A stretch of 64,000 nt of DNA, taken from assembly GCA_036925085.1 (NCBI GenBank), contig JAUPFP010000092.1, positions 372,001-436,000 on the forward strand, in the 5' to 3' direction. The translations under genes were made by a program, and so were the position numbers. Numbering within the stretch: the stretch's first letter is position 1; every line of letters begins with the position of its first letter. Shown here one piece after another: positions 1 to 15,200 of the stretch. The notes below the pieces were generated by a model, which worked only from the letters and a program-made list of their open reading frames with translations, searched no databases and had not been told where the DNA came from. The DNA comes from Brachycybe producta (taxonomy: Eukaryota; Arthropoda; Diplopoda; Playtdesmida; Andrognathidae).

Positions 1-201
1 GCACACAGTCCATTTTAACCTCAAAATTGAAGCAAAGATTTGTCAAAGCAGATCGTTTGAGTCTTAAGATGGAAGAGCAATTAAAATTGGATTGAATTAA
101 GAAAATCCACCAAATACACAATCAATTCTTTCTTTGAAAAGAGAGGATGGATAAGTCAGATTTGATCGTGTGTACATCTTTGTGTATTTTTTTCTTGCAA
201 G

Positions 202-3200
202 GACGGTCCGAGACCTCGAGACTTTTTGGAACCACATTACGACGTCCACCACCTCAACACAGAATCGACGGTGGAACTCAACGTTTGTTACAATCACGAA
301 GACAGAGGGAGCAATTTAGAAGAAAACTTGTAGAACTCGTTTTGTGAGTGTCACGTTTAATTAAGAATTACACAATTTAAAGTAATTTCTGGATTAGTTA
401 CTTCTTAATGTGTGTTTTTCTTAGTGGCAATTAATTTCTAAGATGAATTATTTTTTTCAGAGGAAATGAAGATGAGACCGAAACATCGTCGGGACAAGCT
501 TCGAGTGGAGATTATTTAACGGCATCAGAAAAAAAGAAACTTGTTAATATTTAATGGCACACTTAATTATACTTCTTTTGTTTTTACGAGTGTTTAATTT
601 TTTTTAATTTGGTTGTTTTCTAGAGATATTATTATTATATTCATAATGGAATAAATATTGAGCATGTTGCTCCTCTTGCTGTTTCGTGGTTGGACAACAT
701 TCTTTCTCTTGTTCCGAAACATCTAAAGGTTTATTTAGAATAATTAAGAGAACCAACAACAAAAAAGACATAACAGGATTTGTCTGGCTTTCATAATACA
801 TTGTATATTTTTTTTAATAACTGTAGGTTGGATGGCCCATTGTTGCAGATAATTTATGCCAAGAGATTAAAACGGATTATCTCTTTTGTGTCAAGAAAGC
901 AATCAGTAATTTCAGATTTTACAGATTTGGAGAGATTTTGTTTTTCTGTGTTCAGAAGTAATATAGGTGGCTCGATGAATTTCATTATTTTTTGAAACAA
1001 GAATTCAGAGTTGCTTCTAGATGAAAAGTCTATATCCACTTTAATGACCTTTCCGAAATGTTCAAATTTTCTAATGAGCCACAAGTAACACTGGCATCAC
1101 ACAGACCACTTTGTGGCGCCACATGAAGTGGGCTTTTTAGCCGACTATTGATTACATAGGGGTTGTTCACATGAACCACTTGCCACAAGTGGCGACCACC
1201 GCCTATTTGTTAGTAAGGGTTCTGTGTCATACTAGTGGCCTGCACTCACAAATTAGCACCACAAAGTGGTTCATGTGAAGTCGGCCTAAAAATGTTTAAC
1301 TGACTATAGAATTAAATACAAAGAAATTAATTAGCAATGTAGTAATTCTTAATAAATAATTTGACTCGTGTTGACTTTCAAAAATAACAGGTCAATTATA
1401 CTGTTTGTTATTATACAATGGAGACCGTTTAACGTAAAATTGAAAAGAAAGAGAAAATTAAAATATATATTTTATTATTTACTATAATATCGTGATGAAG
1501 ATGAAAACGGCATGAAAGATAAAAAACATAAATAATGTAAACATTTTTTTACTATTTAAAGGCTGACATTTTGACGTAGCTTATTTTTGAATATTTTTCA
1601 TAATTTTTGATTGCTCAGTATTCGTTATAAGTTTATTTCCCAAAAGGGAAATAAAGTAGAACTTGGCCACTGATTAAAGTGTTTTTTTGTGTGTCTAAAA
1701 AGTGTATAAAAACCACATATTGACTTTATTTCGTGTTATGAGAAGGATTTTAGGTAGTTAATCAATATTTTCGAATTAAACATATTGAAAAACCTATCCT
1801 AAGGGGACTGAACTGAACATATATTTTGCGTTATTCGATATTTTGTGTTAATCGTTTTCAAGTTAAACGGTTATCACTGTATGACAATAATTTTATGCTA
1901 CAGCTGTCAATCTCCACTCATCATGAGTTTTATCTTTTTATATTTTAGTTGATTTCGTTTTGAGTGACTCCAGAGATAAAATAATTAATTCTAGCGAATG
2001 CAAAGAATCTGGTTCGGTTTTATTTGCTCAGCCGCTGTCACGACCGATCCGTATGACTAAACGGATACTTGTCAAAAATCTTCATGTCACAAATCCGTGT
2101 TTTCAACAAATTCAGTATCTTTGGTGTACGGAATTTGAGTACGTCTGATCGTATCATCATTTTTTGTTTGTTTCATAATTTTGTCTATGTTATTTTTGTT
2201 TTTTTATGTAGAAATTACGTGATGATTGACACGCATGACTTTATGTTAGCGAACACTGCATTAGAATTACCTACATTCATGCAAATCATCAGACATCAGA
2301 TTGATAAAGCTAGAAACAAACTAAGCAATGAGTACGAATTGCATCGTTTGAATATTTTGTATGCTTGAATCATATAATGTATGTGCTTTTATTTAGATGG
2401 CTTGTTGCTATTCAGAATATTATTCAACAAGGATTGAAAAGAAATTTGTTGGCTGCAGCAATTAAAGGGGATAAATTGGAATCTTACTTGGAGGCCACAG
2501 CTACATTGATGTGTGGTTATTTGCAAAAGATGTGCTTGAAATCTGTCGAAGAACTCGGCCGATTTCTTTGTGCGAATGAAGTAATTACGATTTATATTAT
2601 TATAAAAAAATATATTTTGTGTACTGGTTGTTGTTGCCGTGCATATTTAATATGATGGTGTGGGTTAAATGTTGATTAAATATCCAACATGAAATGAAAG
2701 TTGCATTAGGATGGCCTTTATCCAAAAAAATAATTATTTTGAATGGATTTAGTATAAATACGAGCATATCCTGTTGTTTTCTAGTGAGTCTTTTTACATA
2801 CACTTATACATTGTAAAAGTCTTAGTTATTATACAAAGAAAATGAGTTTATAAATGTTTACTGACGGTTGCAAAAATATCTGGTTACTAGGAAATTTAAT
2901 GTAGAAAGTGACTTATTATTTCTACTGTAATAACAGCTGGCATTATTGTCATAAGATCACTTAGCAATTTGAGTGCATGTTAATGATGGATAATACATTT
3001 GAAGTGTACTTTTGTAAAAATTACAAAATAATTTAAGACAAATAATTTTTAACAAGGCCAAAACGTACGTATATTTCTAAGAAAATGAAACAAAAAAAAA
3101 ATACCAAATATTGTTAAAAAATAGTAACGTCTGAAACAATTGATAGTTACGATTGTCGGAACTACTATTTTAAAACCCTTTTTTTTTTACAAAAAAGAAG

Positions 3201-6200
3201 TAGAGAAAAAAAAGTCTTTCTAAATAAGTGAAATTATGAAACTTTTATGAAAATATTCAAAAATTATGCAAATCTGTTCGCTTTTTGCATTTTTATAAGC
3301 ATTCTTATTGCCCATGATACACCATGATGCCACGTATACCACGTTATAGTGTGTCCAAAATGGGTTATGCGTTTTGTGCATTTTCTGCAAACTGTTGGCC
3401 TTACTATATAAATAAGACAAATGTGATATTTGATTAGCACTATATTGTAACATGATGTTTTTCCTAGTCATAGAAGAAAGGTGTAATAATTTTTAATAAT
3501 GTATTTTTAGGATAGCATTGGTCTACAACATCCAGGATTTGTTTTGAAGTTAATTCTTGAACAAAACAATATTCGTTTTGATCCAAGTATCGCAGAATTT
3601 GAAGTTGCTTTCATCAGCATTTACGATGCGATTGTGGCCACGGGAAGCTCAGTTCTTAGAATTGATAAAAAAGTTTTTCCAGATTTGGTAAATTAAGTTA
3701 ATTTTTTGATGAAATTGGCTTTTTTAATGACCAAGGAATCCAAAATTGTTTTCTATAAAAAGTAATTTTACATAAAACTTATATTTTTGTCTGTAGCAAA
3801 GTCATAAATGTGTCTGCAATTTGAAGCCTGTAATTCCAGAAGAAATTGTTGCCGCGGCAAAACTAAAAGTTTCTGAAATGATCAACAAAGAAAGCGTTGG
3901 TCCAATGGAACATGCAAAACTTTATGAAAAATATGATTTCATTATCAATCAACAAGTAAGTGTTGAAATGAAAGAATTTTCTTTAAGTTGGTATGTTTTT
4001 TTCAGGGAATTGGAAATTTGGTTTTGAGCTTAAGGAATTTGAAATTTATTGTAAAATATAAAGAATTTGAAATTTGGTTTAAAATTTAAAGAATTTGAAA
4101 AGCTTTAATATACAGTAGTTCTGTGCTGCTTAATTCCACTGAATTTCATTTTTTTTCACTATGAAGAAATAAAAAAAAATTACTCTGGAAAACTAAGAGA
4201 AAAAGAAAATTGATTTCTAATGGGGTTTTTGGTTTAGACCAAAATAATGGAATTTATTCTATTTATTGCCGCCATTCATATTATTTATTAAATTATTTGA
4301 AACTAGAAGGTCCATTTATATTTTATATTAACGATATTTTTTAAAATATTTATAGACGTTTTACATGTTTCTGATTTTCGTAAGTTTTGCGTTGTTACCC
4401 TATTAGCTGTCAGAAATACAAAGCTCTAATTATTCTTTAATTTTCTTGTATTGTTTTCATTTTTTTTCAGATAATCAATGTTGTCAACCAGTTTCTTACT
4501 GAGGAGCATTCTTTTCACGAATATTCTAATCAAGTTAAAATGTACAACGAGTTACGATTCGAAATATCAACTTCGATTATTCAAACTTCGAGGCTCGGAC
4601 TTTTTGAAGTTCGCTGCAACAGCCTCATACAAGATCTTTTGCATCGAATAGAACTTGCAAAAGAAAGGCTTTTAACACGGATGACGAAGGATCAGCAAGC
4701 ATTGGGTCAAAGGTGAATTTTATTTTGAATTTTAAAAATTACTCTGCAAGCAGACAAGAAAGCCTGTGGCAGAGAGACAAGAATCAAATTATTCGCCTGG
4801 CGAGGAGTCTCCAGGAAGAGGTTCATTGTACACACTATTCATATTCAATTATTTAATTTTTGTAGTCTCTGCTCAGAATACGAGAAGATTGGTGAAAAAG
4901 CCGGATCTTTGCCAATGGACACGGAACAACTGATGGAACTTAAGGCTAGAGTCTACTGGTTTTTATGAAAATCATAAAGTGCGCATATGAAACACTTGTA
5001 TTTAATTTCAGAACTATGTCAATGAAGTTGAAAGTGTTCATGTTGAGAGATTGGAAAATATCTTGTGTGATGTTTGTGATCGAATAACTTTTCTGATTGA
5101 CTATGTCAATTTTTCTCCTGCCGAAATGCGGTTGAACAATCAGTCATTCTTTTGGCATTCTCGTTTACCGGATATTATCAAACAAAGCAAGCAAACAATA
5201 GTAGATAAACAATTTGAATTTGAAGAAGCTTTAAAGGTGCCATTTTTTATTGTTACTTGTCACATATATGTTAGTAAGTGGGAGTTTTTTTTTTTGCTTT
5301 GTGGCTCAAAAGGTAAATCGACTTAACTTTCTGGAAGAATTGGAGGACTACGCACAACAAGCGGAAGAATATTCAATGTTGGGTGATATGAAAGAAATGG
5401 CGAGTTACCTTGCGAAAGCAGAAGAACTGCATTCAAAATTGGAAGCGTGTGAGGAAAAGGTAAAAAATTTAACATATTTATTATGTAACGTTCTTGTATC
5501 ATTTTTAGTTTTTTTTTTTTTTTAAATTGAATATTTTAATAAGCTCTTGAATATGGTCACAATTGTGATCGAAATGTCAGCCATCTTATTCATATTAAAA
5601 ATTTTGTTGAGCCAACATTTATAGTTTTGAGATTTTCAAAATTTATTTTGATATTTTTTTGAGACTAGCTAGAAAATACAATGAGTTATTTATTACTAAT
5701 GTATAGTCAAGGATCTAAAATTTTATTTTGTTAATATGGTTTATGAATAGCTGATTTTCCAACTCAAATTTCGAGAGCAAAATTAAGATATAATAGGTAG
5801 TGTTTTAGAAACTAGAGAAGGGCAGCTCAATCTTTTAAGGATATTTTCATGTTGATATCTTTCAAAATAAACTTTTTATTAACAAAAAAATAAAAAAAAT
5901 AGTGTTTGCTTAAAGTTGGGTCATTTTTAAACACACATTAAACGCTTATTTTGAAAGATACCAACGTAAAAATGGTAAATACGCTTAAGTGATTGAGCTA
6001 CCCGTCTACACATTCAAGTTTTCCTTCTTTTTATACTTGAAGGACAGAATAATCAAACTTCGAGAGGAGTTTACACTTTAGACCACCTTAAAAATAAATC
6101 ATCAAATATGGAACCAGTTTTGACTTAGACTACGAGCTTCATAATGAAGATGAGTTTTATTGTATTTAGATTCAGCATTTTAATTCTGAGGAAATTGCGT

Positions 6201-9200
6201 TCAATTGGTCGGTTACAGAATATCCTCAAAGGAAACAGATTCTGGACAAGCTGTCTCCATATCTGAAATTGTATGAAACAGCTGTCAAGTTTGAACAAAA
6301 ACACAGGTTAGTTGGTAGTTTTTTTTTACTGTTTCTATAAGGACCAAATTCAATAAGAAAAGTTGACACTTGAACTTTAACTTAAATCCTCTGAGCAGGG
6401 TTCGAAAATAGAAAACTCTTTTCAGTGGTTATAAATAAAATAATTTTTTTTGTTTTGTTTTGGAACCCTATTCAGAGTGTACAAGTTGAAGTTCAAGTGC
6501 CAAGTTTTCATCTTAATTCATTGAATGACTTAATAAATTAATGTTTGCTAGATGTAAATTGTGTATTATTTATTTGAAAGTGTTTGAATTTGTTTACATT
6601 CTTGGCTAATACATCTGAAAATCCCGAAATATTTTGAGACAATTGAATATTTTACATAATAGAAAGTGGAAATATTTGTTTCTTAAGATGTTTTATAAAC
6701 AGCTGACATTTGAACTCTTGTTATTTTGCGTTTCTAGAGTTACACTAACGAGAAAAATGAAGTGTGTTTCAAACTACACTAGAACCATAGCTTAATTAAT
6801 TACTAAATATGTTGTATTTTCATATATTGATATTTTTCATAATACACTTTTTATATACTGTACAAAAATTAAAAATATCACTTCGTGTAAAGTTTCAAAC
6901 TCGCATAAAAAGCTTATTTTAAAATATATCAACGTGAAGATACCTCTGAGTTACCGTCCAAGTTTATGAAAAACTTTCAAGAAAGTGAAAGACAAAATAA
7001 CCAGAGTTCGAGGGGCGTTTACACTTTAAAATAGCAGGTAAAATAATTTTAATAGATGTAGCTTAAAATATTTAACGTTTTCTTAAAAATGAAAATAATT
7101 TCGTAATCGAAAGAAATTGCAAACACATTTAATTGTTTTAGAATTTTTTAAAATGCAAAGAAATTCAAATTTGTGGTACGCCTATCCTGTTTTGCAGATT
7201 AACCAACTTTTAAAATGTTCAAGAGTTTGAACCTAGTAGAGTAAAGGCTTGTGCTATACAGTCACTATTTCATGCCATTTTGAAAATTAATTTCTTATCC
7301 TAGTTTTTTGTTGTTATCAAACTTAAAAATGAAAGGCGAAACTAGTTTATTGAAATTGTAAAAATCTAATTAGCACATTTTTTTACTTTTATAGTTTGAA
7401 ATGAATTGAATTTTTTTGAAACGGTTTTTGGATTTCAATCTTGTTTTTTGCCTGCATCATAAATAATAATGAAAATAATATTGGACATTAAATAAAATTA
7501 TTTATGATTGTATTTCTTTGATATATATATTTTTATAGAGAATGGTCTATTAGTCAGTTAACAATAATAAATCCGGATGCCGTTGAACAACAAATTGGCG
7601 AATTCTGGAAGAGCATATTCAAATTAGAAAGAATCTTCACTGATGTTCCACTTATCAAAACAATGGCTCAAAAGGTGTGTATCATTTAAAGGTAGCTTTG
7701 GAGTGTTTTCGATGAAAAAACGTCAAGTAGACTTTTTTTCAGAAACAACATTACGATAAAATTCAAATTGTCTTATTAACTAGAGTGCTAGAAGATTATG
7801 GCAAAAGTTTTTTATGGCAATATCTTAAAAATTTTGAAGAAAATATTTCTTTTTCAGTTTTGTTTTAAATATTTTACGAAAATTATTTTCGCCTTTTTCA
7901 AACTGCCATAAACTACTCAAGCACCTCAAATTACAAACGACTAATTCATATTGTTTGTGTTAGGTTAAAACGAAAGTGGAAGAATTGAAGGAACACATTC
8001 CTTTGGTTCAAGCATTGTGTAATCCTGGTCTTCGTGATCGTCACTGGGAGCAAATTGGTGAAGTTGTTGGGTTTCCTTTGAAAGCCGATCAAGAGACGAC
8101 ACTTGCTAAAGTGATCGAGTTGAATCTGGACGATTACGTCGGTCGATTCGAAGCTATAAGCGAAGCAGCAAGCAAAGAACACAACCTAGAGAAATCGTTG
8201 CAGAAAATGATACACGAATGGGAAACTGTAAATTAAAATATAATTTGATCGAATATATATATATTTGCTTAAAATTTTATTATTTACTTCATAGATTGAG
8301 TTTTCTATCATACCTTATCGTGAGACGGGAACATACGTTCTATCCTTGATCGACGACATTCAACAGTTACTCGACGATCATATAGTTAAAACTCAAGCCA
8401 TAAAAAGTTCTCCATTCGTTAAACCGTTTGAGAGCGAAATTTTGTGAGTTTTAAATGTTTGTCACCACTACAGTATTATATCCAGAGTTACAAAAAGAAA
8501 GCTTAATTTTGTTTGAATAAAGTGGGAAATAGATTTTATTTTACCTGATTTTAAAGTGCAAACCCCCTTCTGCTATAGTTATTTTATCTTTCAGAAACAA
8601 TATTAAGAAAAACTTGGAAGTGTTTTAATAGGTCGCGGGAGTGTCGTCGCAAGGTATTTTCAATCTAAAGACAAGAACCTTTGCACGCAGTTGACTTTTA
8701 ACCGTGTGCCAAGGTTGGCGTTTTTTCATAGAAAATACATTGCTATGACAGCCCAGTGACCTACGACTTCTTTTTTTCACCAAAAAGTTTTTCAGAAATC
8801 GCCTGTGTGTTTGTTCAACCCTAAACCACACAACTATACTCGTAACTCGTTTATTAACTAAAAATAATTTTAATTATTTAACAGGAAATGGGAATCGAAA
8901 TTGTCTCGGCTTCAAGAAATAATCGATGCTTGGTTGAAAGTTCAGACAACTTGGATGTATTTGGAACCAATTTTTACTTCTCCGGATATTATGTCGCAAA
9001 TGCCGGAAGAAGGGCGGTCAGTTATTTATAGTTGATATCTTTTCTTTTTTTTCAAATAAGATAATACTGGCACAGGCGAAATGGCACTTTTAATTTTGTC
9101 CTACAACGAGCTCAGTGGTTCTCAATTTTCGTGGCATGCCTAGCAAAACTCATAGCACACAATTGTGCCATAGCTCCACCTTTAGGAAACCTCTGAGTTT

Positions 9201-12200
9201 GGTGCCTAAGTGTCATTGGAAGGTTTCTTTATTATGCTTTTTGCAATTAAGTTGAAATTTATTTGAAAATATTAAGTTATATGAACACATTCAATTTAAT
9301 ACATTTCAAAGTTTATAAAAAAATTGGTGTGCCGTGACATACCCTTTGAGAACCACTGATCTAGCTTAATGAAAGTGATTTTAAAAGAAACTCAAAGAAA
9401 GTATGTTAGAAACTAGCAATAGTCATCGCATAAAAATAATTTCGCTGCCAAATATATCTTTGAAAAGAGTTGTTTTATTACAGTTTCAAATAACTTACTG
9501 CAGTAATTTTTCCTTTTAACTTCAAAGTTTTTGAAAAATATGAAATTTGGTTGTCGTTTCCTTTTTAAAATTGCCAGATGATGTTTATTTTGACAGATAT
9601 CTTAATTAAATATTACTTCTATTTTGCAGTTTAAAACAAACTTTGAATTTTTTTCTTCTAAAAGTTACTTCAGATGAGCAGATGATATTTATTGCTTTGG
9701 TAGTGCCATACTTTTTTAAATTGTTGTCTGACCTTCGAGTCTGAAACGTGAAATTTATAATCTTCTAGTCGTTTCAATACTGTTGACAAACACTGGAGAG
9801 ATGTAATGAAAGCAGCCGTAATAGACAAACATGTCATGGCTGTTTTGAACATCGAAAGAATTTTGGAACGACTGAAAAAATCCAACGATCTTTTAGTATT
9901 AATTCAAAAAGGGTTGAATGACTATCTCGAAAAGAAACGGTTATGTTTTCCAAGATTTTTCTTCCTCTCTAACGACGAACTGTTGGAAATTCTAGCTGAA
10001 ACGAAAGATCCAACTAGGTGAGTCAATGTATATGTTAGACAATTTACACTCGTAATCGTCACAACCTGTGTTTTTGTTTTTAAATGATCTCAGAGTACAA
10101 CCGCATCTGCGTAAATGTTTCGAAGGTATCACGCGGCTTCAGTTTGAAGACCAGATGGAAGTGACCCACATCATCAGTAGCGAGGATGAAAAGGTGGAGT
10201 TAAGTCGACACATAAACACAATGAAAGCGAGAGGACAAGTGGAACTCTGGTTGTTGGAACTGGAACATAGCATGCTTTCGAGTGTTAGAAAAGTAAGAAT
10301 TTCTGAGGTGCACTAACATTGCGTTGCAAACTTCACCACTGTTTCATTGTCATCTAATTGACTCGTTCTTGAAGAATTACACACTTGCCCAGTTTCAGGA
10401 GAAAGGGGGTTGGGTTAAATTAGGCTATAGCCGTGCTTCCAAAAAAATCTCAGTTGCCTAAGGGATCTCACATCTTTAAATTTTGCGTTCATTTTGTGTT
10501 TCGATGTGCATCGTCCCATGTTAAGTGTATCTCGAGTTAATAGGCTCAGATTTTAATATTTTATTGAAAAACAAGAAGGTGCATCAAAATTTCGATTTAC
10601 GAGCGTTTGGTATATATTTTCTAGTTTCTTTTACTTTTTATTAAAGTAGTCTGTGTTTCGATCTTTCCACGTTAAAAACTAGGTTAGCAGGAATTTCTTT
10701 CCAGATATATTTTACGGTTCTGGTTCTTTTAAAAATCTTATATATTTTCAATGAGAAGTTGTTTTTATAATTTACAATATTTTATTCATGAATCATTACC
10801 ATATTTAAAGGGAGGAGGGCGAATAGGGCTCGATCTCAAAACCACAATTTTAAATACGAGATCAATTGTCCTAATGACATTTTATTGTATTTTTTGTCCT
10901 TTTTGAAACCTGAAGGCTTAAGCTAAAGTTGATTGAATGTAGCTTTAAAATCGTTTTGATCATTGCTGGTTTACTTTTAATGTGACTTGACAATTTAATT
11001 TCTAAATGTGTTTAATGTTAGATATGGACTTTTTTGAATCAACTTTAAAAATAAAAATGAAAATTACTTTCAAAAGTTAGTGGATTTGTTAATGGTTTTC
11101 ATTTTTTATTAAGGTTCAAATTTTAATAATCTTCAAATTGCCTGAAATTTATTTTGAAAGATATCATCATGAAAATATTTTTAGCATATGCATTATGCAC
11201 ACACTTTTCTATTTTTTAACAAGCTTTCAAAAGTTGCTTCTAAAAATCCACTTTAAATACATGAAATTTGCTGTTGAGCCACGTTAAATAATACTTATAG
11301 TGATAGCATTGAATGATATAATTTAAATACTTTGTATGACAGATGATTAATGATGCGTTGGACACATACAAAAGTAAATGTCGTGAAGATTGGATCTTGG
11401 AGTGGCCGAGTCAGAGCGTGCTTTGTGTCAGCCAATTAATGTGGACCTCTGAAGTGCACCAAATTTTGCTGAGCGGCGGACAGGTTTGAAAATATTAATT
11501 ACCAAGAATTGTTGCATTAAATGAGTACATTAATTATGTTCCAGACCACTTTAAATATATTATGAAGAATGTAAAAAAAAGTGGCTCAGACAAAACGTCC
11601 ACTATGTTTTTTAATCTAATACATTATAAAAGCTTTTACGTATTTGAAACTAAATGTGGATGTGATTTCTAAAAGTAGCTGTTCAAAAATGAAACAGGTT
11701 GTGCAAAAAAAATGTAAATTTTTCATAGAGGAGAAATTTCTAAATCTTGTTTTTAATTAAAATACGATGATTTTTTTAATTTCTTGCCAATTTGTTTCAA
11801 TTTTTGTACAATTTTGTACTTTTGAGACGTTCCACCAGTGCCACATAATAAACTTTCATAAGAAGACTTGTTCTTTAACCAGGACCGTAACTAGGGCTAG
11901 ACAAGTGAGACACTTGCCTCTGGTGCGGTTTTACTCTTGTCTCGGACACAAGAATAGCTAGCTACGGCTTTGTCTTAAACGTACTTTACATATTCAATTG
12001 TGTTCATTTTTATAAGGGTTTAAAGGAATACTTGAAGGAAAGCAATGATCGTATCGATAAAGTGGTGGCTCTCGTACGAAAACCACTCGGTCCTCAAAAT
12101 AGAATCACTTTGGGTGCCCTTGTAGTACTGGACGTTCATGCTCGTGACATCGTCTCGTCACTCGTTGAGAAAGAGTCTCATAGTGTATCTGATTTTTTGT

Positions 12201-15200
12201 GGCTCAGTCAATTACGTTACTATATCGAGGTCAAATTTTCAGATACAATGGAAATTATTTGAAATATTTATAAAGTGATGTTTTTCTTTTTATTGAAGGA
12301 TGATTGTGTGACTGCGAAAATGCTTCACAGTTTCTTGAAGTATGGTTATGAATATCTGGGCAACAGTGGTCGTTTGGTGATTACTCCGCTAACAGATCGT
12401 TGCTATCGGACACTCTTTTCTGCCCTGCACCTTCATATGGGTTGTGCTCTCGAAGGTCCCGCTGGCACTGGCAAAACAGAAACCACTAAAGATTTAGCAA
12501 AAGCCGTAGCCAAACATTGCATTGTTTTTAATTGTTCAGACACCATGGATCATATTTCTCTTGCAAAGTTTTTCAAGGTTTAAGGAATTAAGAGAATTAT
12601 TTATATAATCACAGGTTAACGTAAAATTGATTTTTTTTTTCTCTAGGGTTTAGCGGCGTGCGGAGCATGGTCATGTTTCGATGAGTTTAACCGCATCGAC
12701 TTGGAAGTGTTGTCAGTTGTTGCTCAACAGATTTTAACTATTCAAAGAGGGATACATTCGAATGCCGAGACACTTGTCATCGGGAATACCGAAGTGAAAC
12801 TCGATCCAACTTGTGCAGTTTTTGTAACGATGAATCCAGGTTATGCCGGGCGTTCAGATTTGCCAGATAATCTTAAAGTATGCACAAAAAATAAGTTTTT
12901 ATCCTTGAAGATGTTTTCTGAACAGCTGATTTTTTCAACTTCTGCATTTCAGAGGAGATTTCTAAGGAGAAATTGAAAGTGTGTTAGAAACTAGAACAGT
13001 AACTGAATCACTTAATAGCGTTTTCATTTTGATATCTTTTATAGACAAAAATTAAGTGATTAAGCTACCCTTGTAGTTTTTAAAAAATTTCAAGTTTCAG
13101 TTCATTTTGTTTTTGATGGACAGAATAACCAGAGTTCAAGGGCAAAAAAAATTCATAATTTTTTTAGAAACTTACACATATGTTACAGGTGAAATATCTA
13201 AAATAAATTTTCAATAATTTTTCAAAATTTAAATGGTTAAATCAACTTAAAAAAATTACTTTTTACAAAACATAGATGAAAAAATTTAATATTTGATCAA
13301 TTGCAAAAAGTTTATTTTTTAAAGATATCATCCTGAAAATATTTTTGGTACATTTGCTTACGATTCTAGTTTTTAATAAACTTTGAATTTTATTTTAGTG
13401 TTGTTTCTGAAAATGTTTCCATTTATTTTATGAAAATACAAATTACTTTATGAGCTATTTGAAATCGAGTTTAAAAATGCTGGCTAATTAAGGAGTACAG
13501 CATTCAATTCTGAACTTTTTAAAAAAATAATTTCTATATATTCCTTTATTGTTTATTTAAGGCTTTATTTCGGCCAGTAGCGATGATGGTTCCTGACTAT
13601 GCCATGATAGCTGAAATAGCTCTTTATTCGTACGGTTTCATTAAGGCAAGACAACTCGCTGCCAAGATTGTTTCTGTATATCGTCTATGTGCCGAGAATT
13701 TGTCGTCACAGTGTCACTACGATTATGGCATGAGAGCTATCAAATCGGTTCTTACAGCAGTTGGTGTTCTTAAAGTAAGGGAAGGAGTTGAATTGCGTAG
13801 CTTTTAGGGGCTTTGGCACATAGACCACTTTTGGTATACTGCATAATGAAGTCGAATTGTCGCCTGTATGCCAAGGTCTGGCTTCTTTCCATAGCACTAC
13901 AGGTACATAATTGCAACGACAGCCCAGCCCCCTGCGACAACATTTTTGCAGTCAAAATGGGCCACCAAAAATGGTCTATGTTCCAGGTGCTTTAGGTGGC
14001 TCGTAAAATCTCTTTCTAGCTTAAAGTAAAATGTTTTTCCAAACTGTCATAAAACGTGAAAAAAACATGAAAAAAAACATGAAAATCTTTTGAACTACCT
14101 TTACCAACTACTACGTTATATAGGTGGTTTACAAACGAGCGACGTTTAGTGGTCGAGAGTGATTGATGTCTTGCTGAAACAAACCGCTAGAGTAGTTAAA
14201 TAAATGGCAAAGAGTGGTCGTATAAAATCGACTCGGGTGATCGATTTCGGCCGTACACCGACGACGTTTTGCTGTTGATCTCGTCCTCAAAATGTCGCTC
14301 GTCTGTGAACGTTCTTAGTTGCCTAAAAACTAAGATGGAGCCACCTTATTGCAGTAATTGTACCTGATTTTCAATTTTATTTTTAGGTAGAATATCCTTC
14401 AGATGATGAAGAGATTTTAGTTTTGAGAGCGATTCGAAATGTTAATTTGCCAAAGTTTTTACCAATGGACATTCCACTATTTAATGTAAGGAACATCCAA
14501 AAGGAATTTTGTATAATTAATATGTAAATGTAATTAACAAGTACTTTTTTAAACTGTTGAGGCCATAACATTAGATCTATTTCCTGGAGTTTCTTCTCCT
14601 GAAGCGGACTACATCACGTTAGATCAGGAAATAAGAACAGTTTGCAAGAACATGAATTTAAATTGTACTGATTACTTTTTGGAAAAAATTCATGAGGTAT
14701 TCAGATTAATTCAATAATATGTTTGAATCATATTTAAGTAGTTTTGTAACTAATTATTAATGTTCTGCATAGCTGTACGAGACGATCTCCTTCCGACATG
14801 GACTAATGATTGTTGGCGGACCGTTTGGTGGAAAAACATCTGTTTATAAAGTACTAGCCGAAACTTTGGAACGACTTAACACTAAGGTTGTTCTCGTTAA
14901 ATATTTCTTTAGAGTTTTTGCAATTTTTTTCGACAATCTAGAATTGATGAAATATCTGGAGTCGAAAAATACCAACAAAAAAAGTCCGAAGTCTTTTGCA
15001 TTTTGTTAAAAAGTAGATCAAAAAATCAAAACGTATTTTTAGTGTAAAAAAGTCATTTTTTAAAGTGTCAATCATAAACACATCTAAGTTTCTGTTCATT
15101 TTGTAACTGAAAGACAGAAAAATAAGAATTCGAGAGGCGTTTATACTTTAAACTAAAAAAAGTCACAAAAGTCGTAAAAAACTCTAAAAAGAAAAAAAAA

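Larger units (their letters stand above)
202..7674 (+). other. Dynein N-terminal tail exons 1-14
   Basis: Exons: 202-343, 461-542, 827-905, 1949-2138, 2212-2331, 2397-2580, 3511-3687, 3797-3955, 4471-4712, 4866-4950, 5012-5236, 5313-5459, 6170-6306 and 7539-7674. The tail binds intermediate/light chains and docks on the axoneme. Early exons give a basic helix ([14 protein letters not shown]) and the family signature [15 protein letters not shown], which is assembled across the 905/1949 junction. That is good evidence that these small exons are real. The exon-1 and exon-2 edges are less certain because exon 2 ends at a weak GTTAAT donor; exon 10 also has an unusual GTCTAC donor. The intron at 906-1948 holds a pogo-like MITE and a short inverted repeat. 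The introns at 5460-6169 and 6307-7538 hold palindromic MITEs. I recognise nothing in the introns at 2581-3510 and 3956-4470. Confidence 0.82.
12299..14696 (+). other. Dynein AAA1 (main ATPase site), exons 22-26
   Basis: Exons: 12299-12577, 12647-12877, 13562-13774, 14387-14485 and 14562-14696. AAA1 is the principal ATP-hydrolysing site. Walker A GPAGTGKT is at 12455-12478. Walker B is CFDEF at 12674-12688. Sensor I is the [12 protein letters not shown] stretch, and [16 protein letters not shown] follows. All catalytic elements are intact, so the motor should be active. The intron at 12878-13561 carries a palindromic MITE at its start. The intron at 13775-14386 carries two short MITE-like repeats. 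Confidence 0.95.

Noticed and set aside
147-201. Dynein translation start at 147 (MDKSDLIV...)
   Set aside because: The segment before 202 is a pyrimidine tract and acceptor (TTTCTTGCAAG), and the family has about 100 more N-terminal residues, so the start is upstream.
1-201. tRNA or other RNA gene in the first bases, or elsewhere in the window
   Set aside because: I saw no cloverleaf A/B box pairs or rRNA-like conserved stretches; a covariance search would be needed to exclude small RNAs.
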